Source: Alsobacter soli
GTDB lineage: Bacteria > Pseudomonadota > Alphaproteobacteria > Rhizobiales > Beijerinckiaceae
Direction: 5' to 3'
NCBI RefSeq assembly: GCF_003004785.1
Contig: NZ_PVZS01000034.1
Span: 1-48,550 of the forward strand
DNA: 48,550 nucleotides
Below the pieces are notes generated by a model. The model was given only the letters and a program-made list of their open reading frames with translations, was not told the DNA's origin and searched no databases. The translations under genes were made by a program, and so were the position numbers. This document shows positions 1 to 6,488 of the stretch, one piece after another. The stretch's first letter is position 1; each line of letters begins with the position of its first letter.

Positions 1-246
1 GCCACCGTGGGCGAGCAGCCGCTTCCGGACACCTACGCGTTCTGGACCTTCGGAGCCCTCGGGCTGTTCGTCGGTCTCCTGTTCACCCTGCCGATGAACT
101 GGTGGCTGGTGGCCATCGGCTGGAAGCACGGACAGGGCCACGAGCATATGCTGAAGCAGATGGCCCAGCGCGACGGAGCCCGAAACGCGCCGGAGCGCCG
201 ACACGAAGCCCATTCGGGCGTACGCGCCAGCGGGGCACGCCGATGA
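1..246 (+). CDS. DUF4396-family membrane protein, C-terminal fragment
   Basis: The frame is open at the first base, so the gene begins outside the window; the GTG at 7 is probably an internal valine. The visible part has one hydrophobic segment (about residues 10-40) ending in an LPMNWWLVAIGWK block and then a hydrophilic tail rich in His, Arg and Met. The MNWWL...GWKHG pattern is what I know from the C-terminal membrane region of DUF4396 proteins, which often sit near copper or other heavy-metal genes; their biochemical role is unknown. The stop overlaps the next start in an ATGA, so the two are probably translationally coupled. The family call is recognition by eye; the partial membrane protein itself is clear. 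Confidence 0.6.
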   Translation, partial: ATVGEQPLPDTYAFWTFGALGLFVGLLFTLPMNWWLVAIGWKHGQGHEHMLKQMAQRDGARNAPERRHEAHSGVRASGARR

Positions 247-917
247 AGCGGACAGGGATCGCGGTGATGGCCTGCGCGGCTGCGGTGTTCCTCGCTGGGC
301 CGCTGCGGGCGGACGAGGGCGCCAAAGGGCTTGTCACGAGCCATTGGGCCGCGAGCCTCGACCCGTTCAAACGCGGCCTGGTTGCAGACATGCGGGACAG
401 CGCCGCCGGCCTTAAGGACGACCGGCGCGCGTCGGCCATGGCGGCCCTGAACAGGGCGCGGCATCTCGCGCTTGCGACCACGACGGTCGGCAGCCTCGAC
501 CAGCAGACGGCCCAAGCTTTTCGGCAGGCCCACGATGCGATCAAGAAGGCGCGCGCCCTCGTGCAGGACGGCCGCCCGGAGCGGGCCGCGGAGGTGCTCG
601 GGCAAGCGGCGTCAGGACTGGAAAAGGCGCCGACGGGACAGCCCGCGGCGTTCGGGGCGGCGGACGTGCTGTCGGGCGCGCTCGGACAGACAGCGGTCAA
701 CGCCCGCGGGGAGAGCCTGGGGACACTGAACGCGCTGCGCGCGGACAAGGACCACCTGGTGGCGGACCTTCGTGTTGGCGGCGTGCTTGGGCTCGGAGCC
801 AAGACGATCAGCTTGGACGCCGAACAGGTGCTGCTCGGTCGCCCATACGTCGCGCTCGCCACCGAGGCGCGCGCGACTGATCTGAGAAGGAAATCCAGCA
901 GAAGAGGCAGCCCGTGA
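243..917 (+). CDS. Secreted protein with a C-terminal PRC-barrel-like region
   Basis: The ATG overlaps the upstream stop (ATGA) and is followed at once by a signal peptide (MKRTGIAVMACAAAVFLAG, cleavage expected after the LRA at about residue 23), which fixes the start. Mature residues about 30-120 are helical and Ala/Arg-rich. Residues about 150-210 have the pattern V-x-A-x-GE-LG followed by DLRVGGVLGLGAKTISL and an LLGRPYVAL stretch. That resembles the PRC-barrel pattern, in which a GGFLGIG turn precedes paired strands. PRC-barrel domains bind RNA or mediate assembly in known cases; a periplasmic job here is inference. The stop overlaps the next start as GTGA. Confidence 0.72.
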   Translation: MKRTGIAVMACAAAVFLAGPLRADEGAKGLVTSHWAASLDPFKRGLVADMRDSAAGLKDDRRASAMAALNRARHLALATTTVGSLDQQTAQAFRQAHDAIKKARALVQDGRPERAAEVLGQAASGLEKAPTGQPAAFGAADVLSGALGQTAVNARGESLGTLNALRADKDHLVADLRVGGVLGLGAKTISLDAEQVLLGRPYVALATEARATDLRRKSSRRGSP

Positions 918-1132
918 CACCGAAGCCTGATGACTTCCGTCTTGAACGCGACGGCGACGCCGTCATCGCGACCTTCGCGCCGACCGGCGCCCGCTACACC
1001 GCCGCGGGCGGCCAGAGCGCGGCGCAGGTCGAGGCGCCCCGCGACGGCCGGGGCGACTATGTCGAGGACGAGGTCAGGGCCATGGCCGGCAAGCTCATCG
1101 CCTTGGCTGCCCAGCCGACGCCTTCGAACTGA
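914..1132 (+). CDS. Hypothetical 72-residue protein in the overlapping cassette
   Basis: I do not recognise this protein. It starts with GTG overlapping the upstream stop (GTGA), which suggests translational coupling. It is soluble, acidic to neutral, with no signal peptide, membrane segment or cysteine. The N-terminal half looks like a small beta structure (DFRLERDGDAVIATFAP-TGARYTA) and the C-terminal half like one amphipathic helix (EDEVRAMAGKLIALAAQ). Its placement between a secreted PRC-like protein and a degenerate metal-domain protein suggests a role in the same process, but nothing in the sequence names it. Confidence 0.6.
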   Translation: MTPKPDDFRLERDGDAVIATFAPTGARYTAAGGQSAAQVEAPRDGRGDYVEDEVRAMAGKLIALAAQPTPSN

Positions 1133-1143
1133 GGCGACGCGCC

Positions 1144-1359
1144 ATGCGGACCTACGTTCTCGCGCCGACTGGCGAGGGGCGGGGCGAAAAGGCCCTTGAG
1201 GATGCGCTCCGGGCGTCGCTGCCCCGCGACATCCCCGTGAGAATCGACCTTCAGCACGGCGAGGTCCGGGTGGGCGCCGACGCCGACCCGCAGGCCGTCG
1301 TCTTCGCCATCGAGAGCGCGGGGTATCCCGTCAGCTCGGTCGAGGAGGTCCGGTCGTGA
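1144..1359 (+). CDS. HMA-like small protein lacking the metal-binding CxxC
   Basis: A 71-residue cytosolic protein. The second half (IPVRIDLQHGEVRVGADADP then AVVFAIESAGYPV) follows the heavy-metal-associated ferredoxin-like fold: two strands, a D-x-D-P turn and the AIE-x-AGY helix end. In metal-binding members a GMTCxxC loop precedes helix 1; here the matching place reads APTGEGRGEKALEDAL and the protein has no cysteine. So the fold may be kept while copper-type coordination through Cys is lost. It starts 11 bases after the previous stop, and its own stop overlaps the next start (GTGA). Assignment to the HMA fold is inference from pattern. Confidence 0.6.
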   Translation: MRTYVLAPTGEGRGEKALEDALRASLPRDIPVRIDLQHGEVRVGADADPQAVVFAIESAGYPVSSVEEVRS

Positions 1360-1889
1360 GCCGCCTCGTGCCGGACGACCAGGGACCCGACACGCCGATC
1401 AACGCGGCGGCCTCGGTGGCCGACGAGGAGCCCCCGTTCGCCGGCTCGACCCCCGACGCACCCGCCATCGCCGAGCCCGGATCCGCCCGGGACTTCGACG
1501 CCTTGTCGACGCCTTCCCCACGCGCCGACCTGGACGCCCGCACGCCCGAGCAGGTCCTCGACGAGCACCTTCGCCTCAGTCGAACGGGGACCCTCGACGA
1601 GGACCTCGTCCGAAACTTCTCGCCCGATCTCGTGGTGCTGACCGGCGATGGCGTTCACCGAGGCCACGCTGGGATGCGCGACCTCGCCGCGCGGCTGCGG
1701 CGCGAGCTGCCCGGCATGGAGTTCACCTACAAGGCGACGGTGGTGTCAGGCCACATGGCCTTCCTTGAGTGGTCGACCACCGCCCGCAACGGAGCGCGCG
1801 TGGACGACGGCACGGACAGCTACTGGATCGAGGGGGGCAGGATCGTGGCGCAGACGATCCACTACACGGTGATCCCGCCCCAGAGCTGA
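1356..1889 (+). CDS. NTF2-like / SnoaL-type protein with disordered N-terminus
   Basis: A 177-residue protein starting with GTG that overlaps the upstream stop. Residues 1-60 are rich in Pro, Asp and Ala and look unstructured. Residues about 63-175 follow the SnoaL/NTF2-like cone fold: an initial helix (TPEQVLDEHLRLSRTGTLDEDLVRNFSPD), strands VVLTGDG-VHRGHAGMRDLAARL, then FTYKATVVSGHMAFLEWSTTA, DDGTDSYWIEGGRIVAQTIHYTV. The paired YWIEGGRI and TIHYTV strands near the end are typical. Family members are small-molecule isomerases, hydrolases or binding proteins; the substrate here cannot be told. It is the last gene of the plus-strand cassette and meets the DUF305 gene tail-to-tail. Confidence 0.75.
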   Translation: MSRLVPDDQGPDTPINAAASVADEEPPFAGSTPDAPAIAEPGSARDFDALSTPSPRADLDARTPEQVLDEHLRLSRTGTLDEDLVRNFSPDLVVLTGDGVHRGHAGMRDLAARLRRELPGMEFTYKATVVSGHMAFLEWSTTARNGARVDDGTDSYWIEGGRIVAQTIHYTVIPPQS

Positions 1890-1897
1890 ACCCGCGT

Positions 1898-2227
1898 TCA
1901 GAGCCCGACCCGGTGTCGGGCAGCACTGCGGCCGCCCACCGTGTCACTTTTTCGCATGCTTCTCCGCCAGGCGGTCATTTCCTGGAAGTCCTTCTCCTGG
2001 TCCTTGATCATCCGCTCGGCAATCTTCCTGGCCTGCGGGTCGTCCCCGTGCTTGAGCACGACGCGAGCCATCGCGATGGCGCCCTGGTGGTGGGGGATCA
2101 TCCCGCACACGAACGCCACGTCGGCGTCCTTGGCCATCATGCCCTCCATCATCGGCTGGCGCATGTCCACCATGGCCTGCATGTAGCCCTTGTGCGTCTC
2201 ATCCATGCCCTTCATGGCGTCCTGCAT
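1898..2227 (-). CDS. DUF305-family protein, 5'-truncated
   Basis: The DUF305 core is clear: DADVAFVCGMIPHHQGAIAMARVVLKHG, then ARKIAERMIKDQEKDFQEMTAWR. The GMIPHHQGAI histidine/methionine motif is the family signature; relatives are exported proteins tied to copper and other metal handling. Normal members carry an N-terminal signal peptide and a His/Met-rich stretch. Here the frame is closed by a stop at 2252-2254, only eight codons upstream of the first ATG, so no export signal can be encoded and no good ribosome site precedes the ATG. The loss coincides with the truncated start of the facing DUF411 fragment. If translated, the product would stay in the cytosol; it may be a pseudogene. Confidence 0.72.
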   Translation of the reverse strand: MQDAMKGMDETHKGYMQAMVDMRQPMMEGMMAKDADVAFVCGMIPHHQGAIAMARVVLKHGDDPQARKIAERMIKDQEKDFQEMTAWRRSMRKSDTVGGRSAARHRVGL

Positions 2228-2239
2228 ACTCTGCTGCGT

Positions 2240-2428
2240 CCCGCGGACGCGCTAAAGCGTCTCCTGGCCGACCGTCCCGCCGGAAAAGGGCTGGCCGTGC
2301 CAGGCATGCCCGCGGGCTCGCCCGGCATGGACGCGCCGGGAGCGAAGGGCGACATCTACGAGGCCATCGTGTTCGGTGCCGAAAGCCCGATCGTGTTCGC
2401 CCGCTGCAAGGGGGCGACCGCCCTCTGA
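2240..2428 (+). pseudogene. DUF411 metal-binding protein, C-terminal remnant
   Basis: Translation from 2240 gives PADALKRLLADRP, then GLAVPGMPAGSPGMDAPG, then YEAIVFGAESPIVFARC before a TGA. This matches the C-terminal third of DUF411 proteins, where a helix ending RLLAERP precedes GLAVPGMPxGSPGME. The N-terminal part with the usual CGCC-type cysteines and signal peptide is absent: upstream in the same frame the sequence becomes the antisense of the DUF305 gene. No start codon or ribosome site serves it. I read it as a remnant left by a deletion or inversion. DUF411 proteins commonly sit in copper or mercury loci. Confidence 0.68.
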
Positions 2429-2739
2429 CCGGTGATGCAATTCGGACGAACTCGCGCTAAAGCAGCTGACCGTCTCATTCGCCGGGATTTGTGAGCGGCC
2501 GCGCCGACCAAGCAGCCAACTTAGAAAAAGGGCCAGACGGATGTCGGCCGTGCTTGGCGGCGCTTCGGCCACTATTCGCGCGGGCCATCCGGGCCTCTGC
2601 CGCTTTGCGTGAAAGTGCGGACTGCACGAAAAGACCGCCGGAACTTGCACTTTGCACTGTCCCAAGGTGGTACACAAAGATGGCGCACTTAGCTCGGCGT
2701 GGCGACGTTAAGATATTGATTATGCTTGGTTATAGTAAA
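2429..2739. other. Gene-free stretch at the island edge
   Basis: Between the DUF411 remnant and the tRNA-like fragment I find no convincing gene. A short open frame at 2491-2781 runs through the tRNA-like fragment and has no ribosome site or recognisable protein. The last 40 bases (about 2700-2739) are markedly AT-rich for this window, with runs such as TTAAGATATTGATTATG. That AT-rich stretch lies directly next to the attachment-site-like sequence, where recombinase or host-factor binding arms are often found; this last point is inference. Confidence 0.5.
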
Positions 2740-2767
2740 GGGGGTTCGCCTCCCCTCAGCTCCACCA
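2740..2767 (+). other. tRNA-Ala/tmRNA 3'-end fragment, probable att site
   Basis: The sequence reads as a five-pair T-stem (GGGGG / CCCCT) around the loop TTCGCCT, then the 3' acceptor strand CAGCTCC, discriminator A and CCA. The AGCTCCACCA end is that of tmRNA and of tRNA-Ala. No matching 5' acceptor strand (GGAGCTG or a G-U variant), D-arm or anticodon arm lies in the 90 bases before it, so it is only a 3' end. Such a fragment is what site-specific integration into a tRNA or tmRNA gene leaves at the distal end of an island. In this orientation the island would be to the left and the original chromosome to the right. The loop carries C where conserved A58 is expected. Confidence 0.6.
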
Positions 2768-2955
2768 GGGTGTTCTGTTGATCGCTGACGAGATCCGCGC
2801 CGCTCGTTTTGAGCCCGCGAACGGGCCTGCGTGCGCCCTGAGCGTTTGAACGAGCCGCGAGCAGCTCGGCTCCCTTCGACGGGCCCGCGCGACGATTGAA
2901 CCTTTCGCGCTCACCTCGCGTTTGGATCATCATTGGAAACGCTTGGGAGCTTCAC

Positions 2956-3186
2956 ATGAAGACTATGATTCTCGCTGCCGCCGCGCTCGTCGGCATGGGC
3001 ACGCTGGCCGCCAACGCGCAGGGCGTCGACATCCGCGTGCGCCATGACAATGGCTACCACCGCGGGTGGGACCACCATCGCGGCTGGGAGCGCCGCCACG
3101 AGTTTCGCACCGGCAGCATCCATGGCTGCAAGACGGTGATCATCCACCGCGAAGGCATGACGAAGCGCATCAAGAAGTGTGGCTGA
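2956..3186 (+). CDS. Small secreted His/Arg-rich protein
   Basis: A 76-residue protein with a clear signal peptide (MKTMILAAAALVGMGTLAANAQ, cleavage after ANA). The mature part is rich in His, Arg, Gly and Trp (HDNGYHRGWDHHRGWERRHEF), followed by a C-terminal segment with two cysteines (HGCKTVIIHREGMTKRIKKCG) that could form a disulphide. Small periplasmic proteins with this HGCKTV...KKC ending are common in Hyphomicrobiales; I know no function. A GGGAG ribosome site precedes the ATG. It is the first gene to the right of the att-like sequence. Confidence 0.75.
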   Translation: MKTMILAAAALVGMGTLAANAQGVDIRVRHDNGYHRGWDHHRGWERRHEFRTGSIHGCKTVIIHREGMTKRIKKCG

Positions 3187-3199
3187 CCCGCAAGGAAGG

Positions 3200-3222
3200 A
3201 GGCCGGGGCGAAGCCCCGGCCT
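3200..3222 (+). terminator. Hairpin terminator-like after the small secreted gene
   Basis: A perfect ten-pair stem (AGGCCGGGGC / GCCCCGGCCT) with a GAA loop begins 14 bases after the stop. No T-run follows, so intrinsic termination would be weak; it may act with Rho or protect the RNA end. Confidence 0.5.
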
Positions 3223-3240
3223 AACCTGCAGCCTGTTCAT

Positions 3241-3269
3241 CGGCCGGGCCGCCCCAGGGCGCCCGGCCG
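3241..3269 (-). terminator. Hairpin downstream of the DUF1236 gene
   Basis: A perfect nine-pair stem (CGGCCGGGC / GCCCGGCCG) with an 11-base loop lies 8 bases beyond the stop of the minus-strand DUF1236 gene. It lacks a T-run. It lies tail-to-tail with the hairpin at 3200-3222. Confidence 0.45.
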
Positions 3270-3276
3270 AAGCGCG

Positions 3277-3663
3277 TTACGGGGTGTCGGCGTCCATGAT
3301 GCGGACGACCTGGCGGCTGCGCGGCTCAACGACGACGATCTTCTCGTCGGGCGAGATGAAATACGCGAAGCGGGCCATCCGGCCCGAGCCGAAGGAGGTC
3401 ATGGGCCTCAGCTCGACATCCTCAGGCACGATGCTGCCGACCCGCACGGTCCCGCCCTGGAGCTCCACCGGGGGAAGCCGCTCCTGGATGATCCGGCGGC
3501 GGATGATGGTTTCCTGCTCCGGCGGCAGGTCATAGCCCCCGTCGACGGCTCCAGTCTGGTCCTCGATGATGGTGGTCGTCTGCGCCTTCGCGGACGGCGC
3601 AGCGAAGAGACCGGCCGCCGCGACGCCGAACAGCGCCGCCGTCACGATGCGGTTGAGGGTCAT
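3277..3663 (-). CDS. DUF1236-domain secreted protein
   Basis: A 128-residue protein with a signal peptide (MTLNRIVTAALFGVAAAGLFAAPSAKAQ). The mature part contains the DUF1236 signature region: PVELQGGTVRVGSIVPEDVELRPM, then ARFAYFISPDEKIVVVEPRSRQVVRIM. This domain is widespread in Hyphomicrobiales periplasmic proteins, often as one or more copies, with no established function. A single copy ends the protein here. An N-terminal helix (PPEQETIIRRRIIQERL) precedes it. It probably forms its own transcript, with a hairpin just downstream. Confidence 0.85.
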   Translation of the reverse strand: MTLNRIVTAALFGVAAAGLFAAPSAKAQTTTIIEDQTGAVDGGYDLPPEQETIIRRRIIQERLPPVELQGGTVRVGSIVPEDVELRPMTSFGSGRMARFAYFISPDEKIVVVEPRSRQVVRIMDADTP

Positions 3664-3728
3664 GGTGTCGCTCCTGTCCTGGTTAGGGGACCGGGCAACG
3701 CCTCGCCGCGGCGGCGGTTCCGCTCGGC

Positions 3729-4574
3729 TCAGTGCGCGAACAGCACCGGAAGGGTGGCGTTCGCCAGGATGTGGCTGGTCACGCCGCCGAAGATCATCTG
3801 CCGCAGGCGGCTCTGGGTGTACGCCCCCTTGATCATCAGGTCGGCCCCGAAGGCGCGGGCGTGGTCGAGGCTCGCCTCCCCCGCCGTCATGCCGGCCGGC
3901 GTCACCGTCACGGCGTCAGCCTCGACGCCGTCGAGCCGGAGGCGGCGGACCAGGTCTTCGCCGGAGGGGCCGGGCACCGTGGCGCCTTCCACGGTGAGCA
4001 CGCGGATGCGCCGCGCCTGGACGAGGATCGGCATGGCCATCGCGACCGCGCGGGCGGTCTCCGTGCTGCAATTCCAGGCGATCACAACGGTCTCTCCGAT
4101 CGTCGACCGCTCCGACAAGCCGGCCGGCGGCGCCATCAAGACCGGCCGGCCGCTCTCGAACAGCACGGCCTCCAGCAGCGACAGCCGCGGCCCCGCCGAG
4201 CCCGAACCCGGCCGCCCCACGATGGAGATGTCGAAAACCCTGGCGTGCGCCGCCACGGCGCTGTCGCCCAGCAAGGCGCCCTCCCGCATGGCCCAGCACG
4301 GTCCCTGGCTGGCGCGCTCCCGGCGATGGACGTCGTGCTCCTCCATGAAGCGCTCGAACAGGAGCAGCGCCTCGCGCGAGCTGTCGCCCGTGCCGGTCTG
4401 CGCCGGCGGCCACAGGGGCACCATCTCGCCCACGATGTAGTTGTCGATGAGCGGAAGCGGAGCCACGGCCTCCAGGCAGCTGCCGAAGCGGCGGGCGAAC
4501 ACGAGGGCGGTCTGCAGGATCGATTGGGCTCCCTCGTTGTCCTCGATCGGGACCAAGACCGATTTCATCACCAT
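3729..4574 (-). CDS. Tandem universal stress protein (UspA family)
   Basis: A 281-residue protein made of two UspA-like halves. The first begins KSVLVPIEDNEGAQSILQTALVFARRFG and ends near GRPVLMAPPA; the second begins TVVIAWNCSTETARAVAMAMPIL and ends with the better conserved block GADLMIKGAYTQSRLRQMIFGGVTSHILANATLPVLFAH. That last block matches the G-x2-R-x9-G-S/T-type nucleotide-binding tail in modified form (SRLRQMIFGGVTSHIL), so ATP binding is possible. Family members promote survival under stress. ATG at 4574 follows a GGGGAG; the ATG two codons later is a possible alternative. Confidence 0.88.
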   Translation of the reverse strand: MVMKSVLVPIEDNEGAQSILQTALVFARRFGSCLEAVAPLPLIDNYIVGEMVPLWPPAQTGTGDSSREALLLFERFMEEHDVHRRERASQGPCWAMREGALLGDSAVAAHARVFDISIVGRPGSGSAGPRLSLLEAVLFESGRPVLMAPPAGLSERSTIGETVVIAWNCSTETARAVAMAMPILVQARRIRVLTVEGATVPGPSGEDLVRRLRLDGVEADAVTVTPAGMTAGEASLDHARAFGADLMIKGAYTQSRLRQMIFGGVTSHILANATLPVLFAH

Positions 4575-4743
4575 GGGCGCGCTCCCCAGCTTGTGCTCGA
4601 CATCGAAAGCTTAGCATGTCCGCAGCCGGCGGCGAGTGGCCAGAAAGAGGTGGGATCTCTGCGTCTTACGCCGGCCGTGGCCTCCCGGCGCTTGCGGCGG
4701 CGCGCGATTGCTGCAGGCTGTGGCGGATGATTCGGGGGCGGCG

Positions 4744-5163
4744 ATGGGCTGGCGCGTTCTCTTTGGGTTTGTGGCGGGATTTCTGTCTGTGCTGCTGGTG
4801 CACCAGACGGCGCTTTATGTCGGCGGCCGGGTCGGCTTCGGCGGCGGGGGAGCGTGGTCCATGGCCCCGGTTTCCCACTGGCGGATCCCGTCGGTCATCG
4901 TGACGGCCGCCCTGGGCGGGCTCTGGGGCGTCCTGCTGGTGCATATCCTGCCGAACCTGGGCCGGGGGCTCTGGGGGGCGGTTTCGGCCGTGCTGATCTT
5001 CGCCGTCCTGATCAGCCTGACGAACTGGTTAGTGCTCGCCCCCCTGTTGCGGCACGGCAGCGGTTTCGCCGCCAGCACGGCGATTTACCCGCTGGTGTAC
5101 AATGGCGTTTGGGCCGCCGGGGCCCTCGCGCTCTTGCGCCTCACCCCGCGCGCGGGAGGCTGA
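4744..5163 (+). CDS. Four-helix integral membrane protein, function unknown
   Basis: A 139-residue protein with four predicted hydrophobic helices: GWRVLFGFVAGFLSVLLVHQTAL, IPSVIVTAALGGLWGVLLVHIL, LWGAVSAVLIFAVLISLTNWLVLAPLL and AIYPLVYNGVWAAGALALL. The first helix begins at the chosen ATG; an ATG further upstream would add 36 Arg/Cys-rich residues with no membrane character. I know similar small inner-membrane proteins in Hyphomicrobiales but no function. Its TGA is the first half of a TGATCA palindrome whose other half is the stop of the facing gene. Confidence 0.75.
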   Translation: MGWRVLFGFVAGFLSVLLVHQTALYVGGRVGFGGGGAWSMAPVSHWRIPSVIVTAALGGLWGVLLVHILPNLGRGLWGAVSAVLIFAVLISLTNWLVLAPLLRHGSGFAASTAIYPLVYNGVWAAGALALLRLTPRAGG

Positions 5164-5490
5164 TCAGCTGGTCTGCTCGCAGCGGCGCCAGAGTTCCGGC
5201 GCGCTGGTTTCGCCGGCTTGCACCTGCACCACGTTCTCGCTCAGGAGCCGCATCGCGACTGCAGCGCCTGCCGGCGCTTCGGCCTCCGGGACCGTGTAGC
5301 GGAACGAATGCCGCGTATACGCGCCCTCGAGCCGCGCGCCGCCCGGGGTTACGATCGAAGGCCCGTGAATCTCGAAAGTCTTCCCGGTCTTCTCGTTGCA
5401 CCACGTCCCATCGATGGCGTCCGCCATGCAAGGGGAAGCCGCGAGAAGCGGAAGGCCGGCGGCGAGAACCGCAAGTGAGACTTTGGCCAT
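5164..5490 (-). CDS. Small secreted protein, conserved hypothetical
   Basis: A 108-residue protein with a signal peptide (MAKVSLAVLAAGLPLLAASPCMADA). The mature part reads IDGTWCNEKTGKTFEIHGPSIVTPGG, then YTRHSFRYTVPE and ENVVQVQ, ending with a second cysteine (LWRRCEQTS). The I-DGTWC opening and the final RRC suggest a small beta-sandwich closed by a disulphide. Proteins of this type are common in Hyphomicrobiales without known role. A GGAGGGAGC ribosome site lies upstream of the ATG. It shares its stop region (TGATCA) with the facing membrane protein gene. Confidence 0.75.
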   Translation of the reverse strand: MAKVSLAVLAAGLPLLAASPCMADAIDGTWCNEKTGKTFEIHGPSIVTPGGARLEGAYTRHSFRYTVPEAEAPAGAAVAMRLLSENVVQVQAGETSAPELWRRCEQTS

Positions 5491-5579
5491 GGGCTCCCTC
5501 CTGGTGAGGATGCCAGATTACGCCGGCGGCTCCGGAACGCGAAGCGCCCAAGGGCCGCTCTCGCGCAGCCGTGAAGGCC

Positions 5580-6416
5580 TCAGGCGAAGGCGGGTGCGCG
5601 ATCCGGGAGGGCCGCGACGGGGACCTGGTCCTTGGCCGCACAGCGTTGCGCGCCCGTGGCGGCCTGCGGCGGAGACAGCCAGTGGTCGAGGAAAGCGTCC
5701 AGCCAGCGGCGGACGCCGGCGTCGTTCAGGTGCCACCCGTGCAGGTGTTCGTGCCGCGGCCGGGCGCCGGGCATGGCCATGCGCTCATGGGCCCGTACGG
5801 TCCACCGGCACATCATCGCGTAGGTCACTTCCGGGTGGAACTGAAGCCCGAACGCCCTCTCGCCGCACCGGAAGGCCTGGTTGGGGAAGATGTCGCCTTC
5901 GGCCAGGGGCTCGCAGCAGGACGGCATGTCGAACCCTTCCCGATGCCACTGGTACACCCGGCTGGGCCAGGCGGCCCCGATCTCCTCCGCGAAGCCGTGG
6001 CCGTGCGGGTCCGTCGGGCGCAGGTCGTAGTAGCCGATTTCGGCGTGCCCTTCGGGGTGCTTGTCCACCCGCCCCCCGAGCTGGCGCACGAGCATCTGCG
6101 CGCCCAGGCACAGTCCCAAGTAAGGCGTACCGGCGTCCAGCACGGAGCCGATCCAGTCGATCTGGCGCTTGGCCCAGGGAAACTCGTCGTTGGCGCTCAT
6201 CGGGCCGCCGAACACCACGGCTCCGGCGTAATCGCCCATGTTCTCCGGCAGCTCCTGCCCGAGGGGGGTGCGGCGGATGTCCAGGGCGTAGCCACGCTCC
6301 TGCAGCAGGCGCCCGACCCGGCCGGGCGTCGAGTGCTCCTGGTGGAGCACGATGACGATGCGGTCACTCACGAGCGAAGGCGCCCCGATAGCCAATGGCG
6401 ACGTAATCTGTCGCAC
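5580..6416 (-). CDS. Class I glutamine amidotransferase-like protein
   Basis: Residues about 18-215 form a GATase1 domain of the GMP-synthase-like (GuaA N-terminal) type. The nucleophile elbow YLGLCLGAQML supplies the catalytic Cys, LQFHPEV supplies the His-x-Glu pair, and VVFGGPMSANDEFPW is the usual oxyanion-side loop. Free-standing members hydrolyse glutamine or gamma-glutamyl amides; the partner substrate is unknown. The C-terminal tail after 225 is variable. The start is GTG at 6416 without a good ribosome site; homologues of this class usually begin close to SDRIVIVLHQEHS, so the GTG at 6371 is an equally plausible start. Confidence 0.85.
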   Translation of the reverse strand: MRQITSPLAIGAPSLVSDRIVIVLHQEHSTPGRVGRLLQERGYALDIRRTPLGQELPENMGDYAGAVVFGGPMSANDEFPWAKRQIDWIGSVLDAGTPYLGLCLGAQMLVRQLGGRVDKHPEGHAEIGYYDLRPTDPHGHGFAEEIGAAWPSRVYQWHREGFDMPSCCEPLAEGDIFPNQAFRCGERAFGLQFHPEVTYAMMCRWTVRAHERMAMPGARPRHEHLHGWHLNDAGVRRWLDAFLDHWLSPPQAATGAQRCAAKDQVPVAALPDRAPAFA

Positions 6417-6488
6417 TGAACAGTCTTTGCATCAAGCGTGCCACAAGCGGCGCCCGTCGTCGAGCGGCGGATCGGCGCATGCTGCCCC

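Noticed and set aside
2683-2767. A complete tRNA gene ending at the CCA at 2767
   Set aside because: A GCTC at 2692 looks like a D-arm start, but the bases before it do not pair with the acceptor 3' strand, the D-stem does not close and no anticodon arm fits the AT-rich middle.
2491-2781. A 96-residue plus-strand protein
   Set aside because: It runs through the tRNA-like fragment, has no ribosome site and resembles no family.
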